From NCBI GenBank assembly GCA_002812745.2, contig NCSJ02000474.1, forward strand, positions 1-25,507: 25,507 nt of DNA, read 5' to 3'. Under the pieces are notes generated by a model. It did no database searches, was not told where the DNA came from, and saw only the letters and a list, made by a program, of their open reading frames with translations. Of this stretch, positions 10,139 to 20,199 are shown piece by piece (within the stretch, counting starts at the first letter, position 1; every line of letters begins with the position of its first letter). The position numbers and the translations under genes are program-made. Origin of the DNA: Scytalidium lignicola (lineage: Eukaryota > Ascomycota > Leotiomycetes).

Positions 10139-11031
10139 CATCTATCCTCCTAATATTTATTTTGTTAACAGCAAGTGTCCTCTTTCCATACAAAAAGCCA
10201 CGAATCCTGCTCTAGCTCCAACATCAAGATCCTGCTGACAACGTCACTTTGAAACAATCAAATGAGCCGCTAAACCCCTCAATCTTTTAGATCAATTCAA
10301 GCCAAAACCAAAAGTTTTCGTTATAGGTCTCTCAAAAACCGGTACAACTTCCCTAGGTGATGCTCTTGAACGCCTTTCCTATACTCGTACAGGCTGGCAG
10401 GATATCCGATCATGTTTCCTTTTCCGCACATGGGCAAAACATAATCCTACTCCTATAGTAGCCCAAGCACAAACCTACGATGCTTTCGAAGATTTACCTT
10501 GGTCGTTAGCATGTGCTGAGATGGCGATCCTATTTCCCAATGCAAAGTTTATCCTTACGTTGAGGAAGAGCGAGGAAATCTGGTTGAAGAGTATTATGGA
10601 GCATACTGAGCGCAGGATTTGGGATGGGCATGAATTTGTCTATGGATCGCTGAGGGCAAGAGGACATGAAGAGGCTTATTTAAATGCGTATAGGAATCAT
10701 ACTGAGAGCGTGAGGACACATTTCTCTTCCCTAGAAGGAGGAGGAGGAAAAGGAAGATTGTTGGAGATTGTTATTGATGCTCCTGAAACTGAGGAGGAGA
10801 TGAAAATGGGGGAGAAATGAGGTGCTTTGTTGCGGTTTCTAACGTTCGAAGATGGGGAAGAGATAAGGAAGGCCTTGGGAGAGTTTCCAAGGAGTAATNA
10901 AAAAGTTTAGTTGGGGAAATCAAGATCCTTTTAAAATATGGTGGGTATTGGATAGAATTATGTATTACGGGGAAGATATGCCCATGGGTGCAATGGAATG
11001 GATAGATTGGTTGGCTATCATAATGTCTTGA
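10139..11031 (+). pseudogene. Sulfotransferase-family (P-loop) gene, interrupted
   Basis: The readable core is KPKPKVFVIGLSKTGTTSL (from about 10299), with GLSKTGTTSL as the sulfate-donor (PAPS) P-loop, then FEDLPWSLACAEMAILFPNAKFILTLRKSEEIW and a C-terminus ending GEFPRSN...WWVLDRIMYYG. This matches fungal sulfotransferase-like P-loop proteins. The 5' end fits an exon 10139-10184 (MMFTSILLIFILLTA, hydrophobic) and a 106-bp intron to 10290 (CTAAA branch, CTTTTAG acceptor), but the GTGTCC donor is weak. TGA at 10818 stands where family members usually have Trp in 'WG.LL.FL', a TGG-to-TGA change. An N at 10899 shifts the frame; skipping it restores reading to a stop at 11029-11031. So there is one true nonsense codon, unless it too is a sequencing error. 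Confidence 0.6.
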
Positions 11032-11333
11032 GATTAAGTATTTGCTTAAGGTTTCAAATATTCAAATCTGTTTGATGCAGCTAGCTGTAGTTCAACAACC
11101 GCCTAGAACATTGTGCATTATATTAAATGAATGGTATACGGCTTCAAATAGGTTCGGCGGTTTAAATGTGCTGAGAAATAATAGGTTATAGTTTAACAAG
11201 ACTCGATTCTCTGTATTGCAAAATTGCTTACAACTTTAGACGTAAACAAGTTACTTTCCTAACAATATCAAAGTCCACATTCTCCTAAATTGAATAACAG
11301 CANTTTTTTTTGTTCAAAATTGCATATCTTTAG

Positions 11334-12387
<1,054 letters not shown>

Positions 12388-12498
12388 GTTGGGTGATTCT
12401 CGTTGAAATGTGACTCGGATATCGAATAACTTTGTATGGATTAAATAGAAGTCTGAATTTTCGAAGAAACTTTATGTCTTTTATAAGAGATAGAGATA

Positions 12499-12505
12499 TT
12501 ATATA
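12499..12505 (-). promoter_or_regulatory. TATA-like box of the decarboxylase gene
   Basis: On the minus strand GGCTATATAATATC lies 112 nt before the ATG at 12387. No other ATG occurs between this box and 12387, which supports 12387 as the first available start codon. Confidence 0.4.
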
Positions 12506-13264
12506 GCCTAGGAAACATAACATCTATCCCTCTGCTGCGGGGTAAAACTAATAGAATTAATAATTTGCTCTTCCTACTGCTCCCGAGACCGAAGCACTGT
12601 TGAGTAGTCCAAGCGCTGACGTATGACGGGTATTAGTTCATATGAGCGGCTAATGAACTCTCTATATGGTGAGGCGGATAAAAGTGCCGGACAACTTGGT
12701 CTTCTGGTCCTCAGAAGCCGTGCCTACCCTCCAAGGCGGCCTGATTAGTATTGTGTAATCGAAAATTTTGTTGATCTTCAAAAATGAAGTTGGAGTTGAC
12801 ACAAAGATAAAATGCCTTAGTCTAGTTAATAAAAATATCCTTTCAGAGAAGTAATTTTTCATCCATCCAATGCTTTATCCCCTCGGACCCCACTCGCTTA
12901 AGCTTGCCAGGCAAAATCTACGTCTAGGAATATTATCCACCCAAAACTTCCCTTCTACCAGTCACACATCAGAGAATTATTTTAGGCCTAAGGCAATGAC
13001 GCTAAAAGTGGCATAATGGCACGGTGGGGTGGTCGTCACGTGGGGATGACGAGTACCGCCTTTTAACGTGCCCTTTGACGGAACATTCTAACCGCATTCG
13101 GACACGCTTACCCAATCAAGCCTACCCATGTAGTTGCATGGGCGAGCATTGTGGATAATAGGTGCGCGGGTTCGGGGGTCTGACTTATTTCATTGATCAA
13201 GTTTGACTTAATGGCCGGAATATTTGATGCGTCATGATCCACACTTCATATAGTCAGACCATTC
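12506..13264. other. Intergenic between decarboxylase promoter and chimeric gene 3' end
   Basis: No gene recognised. Distal promoter of the decarboxylase and 3' region of the minus-strand gene ending at 13265. It contains an inverted pair TCGTCA-N8-TGACGA at 13033-13052 with an overlapping CACGTG (13037-13042). Confidence 0.4.
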
Positions 13265-16200
13265 TCATAAACGCCGTTTCTCACGCCTGAGATGCCTCGT
13301 TTTGGGCGAAAGCTGCCACTCGCTTTGACGTGACAAATCAATAGTTGAATCCGCTAAATCAGCAATTACCGAAGATAGAGGACGGTGAGATGTAGCATTT
13401 GAGTCGACAAAAATGGATGTTGATGGAGTACGTGAACTACTTCTGCTAGCTTGAGTCGAATTTTGGCTAGCAACAGATGAACCGTTGGCTTTAGTTGACG
13501 GCTCAGAATCAGAATCGTATACAAGTGGATCAGCCATGACAACATCCTCACCGTCATACGCGCAAGAGGCATCGTCACATTCTTCGATGTCGTGGGCAGC
13601 GTCCGCTCTCCAACGGTATTTCCAAGAGAAGCTGTGCCCAAATACAATAGCACCATCGCTGTGGATCTGCTCTGGTCCACCAAGTCGAAGGAATTCATGC
13701 ATTCTTTTGGGATAGAAAACTTGGACCGGGTCACTATGTGGTTTCCAAATTTTGCGAATCCTTTTGACTAAGCCTTGACGGCGACACTGCCCGTTACATG
13801 ATGCCACAATGTCTCCAGGGCAATGCCAAACAATGCCATGGACAGGTTGCGGTGGACTTGTCCTCGTGGTTCCGAACCTTTGAGTGATGCTTTTAAGGTC
13901 CACTGCACTTACAGCCAGGTAATAATTATCTGGCGGAAGGCTGGCCCACTCAGGACAGATTCCTCTGAACGCAATCGGCCGGATGATATCCCCAAACCTA
14001 CAGCCGAGAAGTGTAATGGCCCCGATAGAGCGTATGAAGTCTACCCAGCCATATCCCATGGCGTTAAGAGAGGCCACACGCGGACGGGGGTCGCAATCTG
14101 TTGCTAAGTCGAAAAAATCCCATCCTTCCAGGTATGTTCTCACGTGTCGCTTGATCTTTATACCATTTTCACCCGCCTTGTCTTGTTGGTGCTCGAACAT
14201 CTGGTACATAATACTGAGGTGGTGTTGAACGAGGTTCTCAAACAGAACATAACCCTTCTTCCTCTTCAACGTTAGAGACTCTTCGGCCTCAGTGTTCGGC
14301 CTCCGATTTTGCTCAGCATTTTGCTCGGGACCATCACCCATTTTCCATTTCGTTTCCTCTTCTTCAGATAATTCGTTACTGCCGGGGTAGATCGGAAGTG
14401 CCATGTTCGACGCATTGATAAGGACCTCAGTAGCGGAATCTGGCTTATGGTGATTACTACCGTTTATTAACTTCGCGGGGTCAAAAAGAAATCGTGAGGA
14501 ATATTTGTCCTTTGCGGCGAATGACAGCCATGTACGAACTAGGTGGAGGAGCACACTAGTACCGTTGATGAGCCAGCCCCTTTTGAAGTCGTCATCCCAT
14601 AGTACAACGTACTTTTTCTCCAGATTCCTGAGTGTCATGATGTACCCATTAGGGGGTCGATGACGCGGGACATCTTTTACTCCAAGAGCGAAACTTAACC
14701 CTGCAGTGAGAAGTTTTCCACCAGATATCGATGCCTTCTCCAGTACACAGCCAGCAGTTGTTGGGGGGAGCTCCGATCCTTGGACATTGTAATCTGCATC
14801 ATCGGCTCCTGAATACCGTCAACAATCCATTGAAGTACTAGATTGAGCTCCAACTTACCAGCGTAGAAGATGCATTGGGAGCACCAGCCGACAACATGTC
14901 GAAAAGAGTCTAGCCGAGACAAGCCAACATTCTCCGGAACTTGCTGTATTTTGTCGAAGGATATCATGCTGCCTGTACCATTGTACAAATGATGCCAAAT
15001 CAGCAGGTCCTCGGCAATCCTTACCGCAACTAGCATGGACGAAAAGCCTTTGATAAAGACATTCAAGTTAAACTCAATTGCTCGGTCGGTATCAATCAGT
15101 CCTGCCATCATATTCAGAGGCATCTCGACGCCTACCCCTAGCTCCTTTTTGGACAATATCGGGTATCCATGAACCATTACTGGGTTCCTAAATACACTGT
15201 GCCAGCATTGACCGGACGGTGATGAGTCCCTCTCGGGAATACTGATCATGAACTCGATTCTGCAAAACAATTTCACTACATTGGTTACAGGTAGATTCGC
15301 CATATCTGTCAAACGGATATCCCGAATTGCTGGGGAGCAGATTGCAATTCCAGATTCAAATGGTGATGAACGGAGGCCGGCACCAAGCCATGCAAACTGC
15401 TGTCCAATCTCTACAACCGAATCGGCAGTGCCTGCGGCAGTCACTAGGAACTTGCGGCCCGAGTTCTCAGCTTCCAAGGTCCGAACCGCTAGCTCTGTCC
15501 CGTCTGGGAAGACAACTGCACAGTTAGCGCAAGTGTGTTTTGAAAAATTACGGGTACTTACAACCAACTTCGCTTCCTTTGCTTCGCAAACTATCATTTA
15601 CAAGACGCATCACTTGCTCCCCAGTCACCGGCCACGTCTGGCAGAGGTAGGATCTCGTTGTCGCGGCTTGTGCATCGTTCAAAGTGCTGGTCAAGGTTAT
15701 GACCTTCTCCAAGACCTCCTCAGGTGCCTCAGAATACTCTTGCTCTTTTACAAAAGCCACTGGGTCCCAGTCTAATTCAAAAACAGCCATGTACTTTTGT
15801 GAAGACTGCTCCCGACTAGGGTCCGGTGCGGGCGGCAACACGGAAAAGATGGTTTCTTGAATACTCTCCATCAAATCTGGTGTCGCCCGTGTCAATCTTG
15901 CTTCCCTTTGTAGACTTGCGATCAGCCATTTGTAAGCTGATGTTGCGAGAATGAAGTCATGATATAGGCCGGAGTTCAAATCTGATTCAGACCCCGAAAC
16001 CAGTTCTGGATCTCCCTCATCTACTTTTACCTTATCTTCGGGGGGTGGTTCTGTTTCGTCCTTCAGGTATTCCATTGGCGGCTCGTCCAAGAATCGTTCG
16101 ATCGCAAACTCCCCAGGTAGTACACCACGAGCCTCGATATTCTCATCATCAACTGTGATCAAATTATCGAAGAAGGACTGAATGTCGCTTGAAATATAAT

Positions 16201-18042
16201 TTAGCCAAGTTGACACCATAAATTTTGCGAATGCCCCACCTTCTGTATCTACGCACAAAGTACGCGATATCTCGATGCATCTGAGTCTCAGCTCTATACC
16301 CAACTTTCAGAGCGAATGCCTTCAACAAATCTGGAATTCTCTCTGATATGCGTTTTAAAGTGGGACCGTCCGACTCATATGGCTCAATAGAATCAAACAG
16401 CTCTGAAGCCATTTGACAAATATATCCTCTGTCTTGTGTCGAGAATTCTGAATATACGCTCGGCTCGGCATATAGTCCTGACACTGGAGCAGCCTATTCT
16501 CAATCAGTGACATCTCCAAACTAGAAAGTTACACTCCATCTGGCAAGCTGAAGTCTTCAGATATAATGCCATACCATAGTCCAACCCGAGAAGCCACTAA
16601 CCTTCGGTTTTATCCCGTTTCCTGAGCCGTAACCGGACTCCGTTGGAGCCGCCTCAGTGAGTGTCATCATCGAATCACCTCCCAGAGTCTTTTTAAAAGC
16701 ACTTATATCTTTACTAATACCTTTGTCAATATCCTTCAAGCTGTATTCCCCTATAGATTTGGTCATTGCTACCGTCTCCTGGAGATCAGAGCTTTCACGA
16801 CCATTGGCAAGGCCTGCTAGACAATCCAAATAATAAAGTTTATTGGACGGGTCGCATTCACATTGTCTTTCATAAGCCCATATAATTAAGTCATCTGTGA
16901 AGTTATCTAAAGAACCGAGGCTTGTGTAGTAAGGATGTTCTATCAAATCGACATCCACAGTCCTAGATCTTGTCGGATAGTCATAGTAACCAAGGCTCAA
17001 TTCAATATCTCTTAATGCAGGTATGTGCACGTAAGGTATTTTGACACCACTTAACTCCTTTTCTCTCTCGGGGTGACTTGATATTATAACTCCCAGTTCT
17101 ATCATAACCTCGTCGTAGAAATCTCTATTCGAATCTGTAATTTCTGGGAGCTTCCAGGTCCGTTCAGGTACATCTTCCTGGTTAGGGCCATTCTCTTCAG
17201 AGTCTGTAAATCCAAGGTAGTGTAGCAGATCGTCACATTCATCTGCGAAGGCGAGCGCGAACTTCTTATTTCGACTCGAGATCCCTCTCTTCTCATCTGG
17301 GCCTTTGTATAAAGCATCTGAGATATATCGTCGCAGATAGTCTAGAATATTCAGTGGATGCAATGCCTCTATATTTTCGAATTTCTCTGGATCGCTTGCC
17401 ATGACTCTTCGAGACCGACTATCTACCTCCGCAGGATCTAGCACAAGTTTCAACATGACATTGCTGAGCCTTGGTGGGTAAATCTTTACTTCCACTATCA
17501 CTGGACAAGTTGAAGACGTGCAGATAAATTCATGAGCCTCTGTAAGGACGTTTCGCCTGTCTTCGCCATTTAGTTCCTTATGCTCCTGCTTATTCGTTGA
17601 CTGGAAAAGCCGAAGATGATGTATGGGATTGAAGGGACTCGCGAGTTCGCAGCTCTTCGTTTTATCAGGTCGTCTTGTATGGTCAACACTGATATCGAAA
17701 CGGTACCGACAATTTTGGCAGTAGGTAGCAACGAGATACTTTGCGGGAGCATTTACTCTTGCTTCAGGCGACGTGGGAGTGTAAGTACGATGAGTATTCC
17801 GCATCAGCTGGTGTCGACAGTCAATAGGACCCTGCCGCGGTGGTAGAGCTCTCCCCATGAACTTAGGGGCAGGGTCGACAAGGAGATGTTGGCCATTCTT
17901 GCGAGGATATCTTGGGTCATATTCCAGCAAGTCAGCGATTAACCGCGGGGCTGATTTACCTGTAGCTCGAGTGTTAGGCAGAAACGTGGCATCTCTAACA
18001 GATATCAATACCTGGCCCAGGTGGCAAATTATAAGGCTTCAT
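13265..18042 (-). CDS. Chimeric protein: Ubp2-like N-terminal region fused to a large fungal protein family of unknown function
   Basis: Six exons (18042-18012, 17959-16602, 16493-16240, 16187-15562, 15515-14859, 14793-13265) give 1,484 aa without a stop. Introns of 52, 108, 52, 46 and 65 bp have GT...AG ends, mostly with CTAAC or CTAAA branch sites. Residues 1-440 start MKPYNLPPGPGKSAPRLIAD and match the N-terminal region of fungal Ubp2-type deubiquitinases: C58-x-H60, C91-x2-C94 (TYCQNCRYRFDI), C157/C162, and a first RPT-like repeat near 365-430 (YYLDCLAGLA, SIGEYSLKDID). The Cys/His catalytic domain is absent. M441 begins MMTLTEAAPTESGYGSG, the usual start of a multicopy fungal family; then come MASELF...LLKAFALKVGYRAETQMHRD, YLCQTWPVTGEQVM, VVEIGQQFAWLGAGLRSSP, CWHSVFRNPVMVHGYPI, LNMMAGLI, HLYNGTGSMISF, KRGWLINGTSVLLHLVR, ATDCDPRPRVASLNAMGYGWVDFIRSIGAITLLG and a Ser-rich tail. 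Function unknown. Alternative: translation from M441 only. Confidence 0.75.
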
Positions 18043-18282
18043 TACAGACTGACGTGGTTTCTGAGTTGCGAACTCAGTCGGACCTGAAACTACACGAACA
18101 AAATGACAACCTGTCTGATCACAGCCTTGCTACTATGAGGGAACACTTTGGCTCCTCCTTCTTGATTTCAGGAATGACGGAAATAGTACAATGTGGTATG
18201 ACTTGTTATCTTGAGGAAACACGTCGAATGTTAATGCGAAAGCCGAGAAATGTAGTTGATAATATGTTGCAATATTTGGAGT
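18043..18282. other. Upstream region of the chimeric gene
   Basis: The leader and promoter of the minus-strand gene must start here. A 101-codon plus-strand frame at 18021-18326 has no recognisable motif and overlaps the first coding exon; I treat it as chance. Confidence 0.35.
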
Positions 18283-18433
18283 TTACGGATGCCACTTCAC
18301 AGTGTTCTTACGGTTGCCTATGCTAAGGCTTACGGATAGGGTTTACGGTAGGCTACCACTGTAGGCAACTATAGGCACCCGTAGGGTGCCTGTACGACCG
18401 TAACTGTTGACCATAACGGTTTTACGGCCGTAA
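18283..18433. repeat. Cluster of TTACGG/CCGTAA motifs with hairpin
   Basis: Exact TTACGG (either strand) occurs at 18283, 18308, 18330, 18343, 18398 (reverse), 18422 and 18428 (reverse), seven copies in 151 bp, plus a TAACGG at 18414. The last two form the palindrome TTACGGCCGTAA (18422-18433). Between them is an 8-bp hairpin AGGCACCC-GTA-GGGTGCCT (18373-18391), and GTAGGC-type blocks recur. The density is far above chance. It may be a regulatory array, the U3 of a degenerate LTR, or a decayed satellite. Confidence 0.6.
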
Positions 18434-18523
18434 CTCTCTGTATATATAGAATCTGCTGTAGTTGTAGACTCCTTAAGCAATCAATACAATAGTGGTTCTG
18501 TATTCCTGCGTTTCCAGTCAACA
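18405..18523 (+). repeat. LTR-like segment (possible short solo LTR)
   Basis: TGTTGAC at 18405 and GTCAACA ending at 18523 form 7-bp inverted TG...CA ends as in retrotransposon LTRs, with a TATATATA box near 18440 and a TTCTGTATTCC 3' part. No clear 5-bp target duplication flanks it (GTAAC against CTAAA) and 119 bp is short, so the true 5' border may be elsewhere, perhaps within the motif cluster. Confidence 0.35.
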
Positions 18524-18811
18524 CTAAATTAATTAATTAATTTTCCAACCTTGTTCTATTGTAACGCCCACTGCATATAGGATGATGTCAATGTAATATA
18601 GAAACTAGCAAGGATTAGAAAGCTTTAGAGACCGAAAGTTCTAGGTTGCAAAAGATAGGGAGAAAAGAAGTTAGATGGTCTATTGATAGCGTTGTCGCTG
18701 GCATTAAAGTATATTATATTCTAAAAAATATATAGACGATTCTAAGAGCACATGCTCGTAAGGCTATTTTCTCATTAACCTTATGATAGGGACCACTATC
18801 CTCCTGCAGAT
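18524..18811. other. Intergenic, AT-rich
   Basis: Begins with a (TTAA)n-like run (about 18526-18542), then AT-rich sequence up to the stop codon of the membrane protein gene. No gene recognised. Confidence 0.4.
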
Positions 18812-19759
18812 TTACTTTTCACTCTTTATATTGCCCTCAGACAATGAATTATCTTCAGGTTCTAACGACACCCGCTGTCTTAATCGAGTGTAATCTCCAG
18901 CTCGTTTGCATCCATCCGGAACGTAGAATCGCTTGTCAATGCGGGAAAATGTTAAGAGGATGAGAATAAGCACTTCGCACACAAAAGTGAAAACATAGAA
19001 TGATGCCTTGGAATCGTACCATGCTGGGCTGGTGGCTAGTCGTACCGGGCTCCAGTTTACTCCTGCCTTGAAACCAGCGATCAGTAGACAGAGACATGCC
19101 GACAGCGTAGCAATTATCAATTTGCTTCTCATGCTGCCTTCTCCGAATGACTCAGCCTCCCTTGATTTCGGTAACAATAGCGCTGCTGCAATATGGATGA
19201 ATGGAAGGCAGGTAAAAATAAGAAGGTAAGTGAGGGCGGCCAGCTGCACATCTCGGCAGATTGACCTGGTGTGCATGTTCAAGGTGTAAAGGGAGAAAAC
19301 CACGGATGTGATAACCATCACAAGCGCACCACCAATTGCAATGTACAAAACTTTGTATGCAGCTCTCAAAAATAGATTCCAACCGACTTGTGGCTGTATT
19401 GCTCGCAAGATACGTTGCGCGAGGATGAGGTTGACGATGTAAATTATGAGGATACCAGCATTCACCAAGATCTGTGCTGCTATGGCGATTCGGACATTAT
19501 GTTGCCTCGTTGCCCATGCGATCCGAAGTACAAGAGTCGCTATCCTGGACATACAGAACCCAAAAAGCAACGCTGAGAGCACAAATTTGTGCTGCCTTTG
19601 ACGATTGACTTGGAAAATTGTCATATTGGTTGCTGCGAAGCAGATATAGATGAAGATGAAAACGGCGCAAACAGGAATATCAAGGGTGATTGTTGGCACA
19701 CCACCGACTCCTGCCGTGTTTGAAGGATATGGACCTGACCTCTGAGAAAGATACGGCAT
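18812..19759 (-). CDS. Seven-transmembrane DUF3112-type membrane protein
   Basis: Single exon, 315 aa from the ATG at 19759 (MPYLSQRSGPYPSNTAGVGG, A at -3). The frame is open to another ATG at 19999, but those 80 extra residues are unlike the family, whose members begin shortly before 'GG.PT.T.D.P'. Hydrophobic segments: ICFAATNMTIF; FVLSALLFGFCM; IAAQILVNAGILIIYIVNLIL; VLYIAIGGALVMVITSVVF; LAALTYLLIFTCLPFIHIAA; LIIATLSACLCLLIAGF; FYVFTFVCEVLILILLTF. It ends with a charged tail after RIDKRFYVPDGCKRAGDY. The pattern, including CRD before the fifth segment and PAWYDSKASFY before the seventh, fits the fungal DUF3112 family. Location is presumably plasma membrane or endomembrane; function is unknown. 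It is divergent from the Zn2Cys6 gene at 20200. Confidence 0.8.
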   Translation of the reverse strand: MPYLSQRSGPYPSNTAGVGGVPTITLDIPVCAVFIFIYICFAATNMTIFQVNRQRQHKFVLSALLFGFCMSRIATLVLRIAWATRQHNVRIAIAAQILVNAGILIIYIVNLILAQRILRAIQPQVGWNLFLRAAYKVLYIAIGGALVMVITSVVFSLYTLNMHTRSICRDVQLAALTYLLIFTCLPFIHIAAALLLPKSREAESFGEGSMRSKLIIATLSACLCLLIAGFKAGVNWSPVRLATSPAWYDSKASFYVFTFVCEVLILILLTFSRIDKRFYVPDGCKRAGDYTRLRQRVSLEPEDNSLSEGNIKSEK

Positions 19760-20027
19760 TATGTAGTTGTGATCTGGATTGGGCAAATTATAGTGATAAG
19801 TCGTAGTTGAGACAAAGCCGTATTGAATTATTTGTGGTAAGGAACGTATGAGGGTTGGACGAGAGATGAAGATATCTATAGTAATCCATTGACTAACATC
19901 CGTTAGAAACACCTGTTTTATAGATATTTTCAGCTCCTTTCTAAACATTTCGATGATTTTAGATAGTGGAGGAATGAGCAAAAGGGATCCAATCAGCATC
20001 CGAGTTGGATCTAAGACGGACTATGAC

Positions 20028-20045
20028 GGACGAAATATTTCGTCC
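20028..20045. promoter_or_regulatory. 18-bp perfect palindrome in a divergent promoter
   Basis: GGACGAAATATTTCGTCC reads the same on both strands without a spacer. It lies 155 bp before the Zn2Cys6 ATG (20200) and about 270 bp before the membrane protein ATG. GACGGACTAT and GACGGACGA just upstream form a direct repeat of the half-site. A dimeric regulator site, possibly autoregulatory, is inferred. Confidence 0.45.
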
Positions 20046-20199
20046 ACGGAACTGAAACGAGACCGCACCGCACCACTACCGACTAAGTTTTGCCTACTTA
20101 CAGCACTTTTCTAGATCAGTTGTCGCCTCCGTCCACTGTAGCTGCATACATATAGAGTGGATTATCTAGGGGCATGAATAATATCCGGACGATGTAGTC

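Noticed and set aside
14695..15597. Separate 300-aa gene
   Set aside because: Its two ends are retained introns (46 bp at 15516-15561 and 65 bp at 14794-14858). Splicing joins it to the neighbouring exons of the chimeric gene.
15961..15990. GTTCAAATC resembling a tRNA B-box
   Set aside because: No matching A-box or cloverleaf could be drawn, and it lies inside a coding exon.
18021..18326. 101-codon plus-strand frame before the TTACGG cluster
   Set aside because: It overlaps the first coding exon of the minus-strand chimeric gene and shows no motif.
19760..19999. N-terminal 80-residue extension of the DUF3112 protein
   Set aside because: The frame is open and has an ATG, but the family begins near MPYLSQRSG, and the extension overlaps likely promoter sequence.
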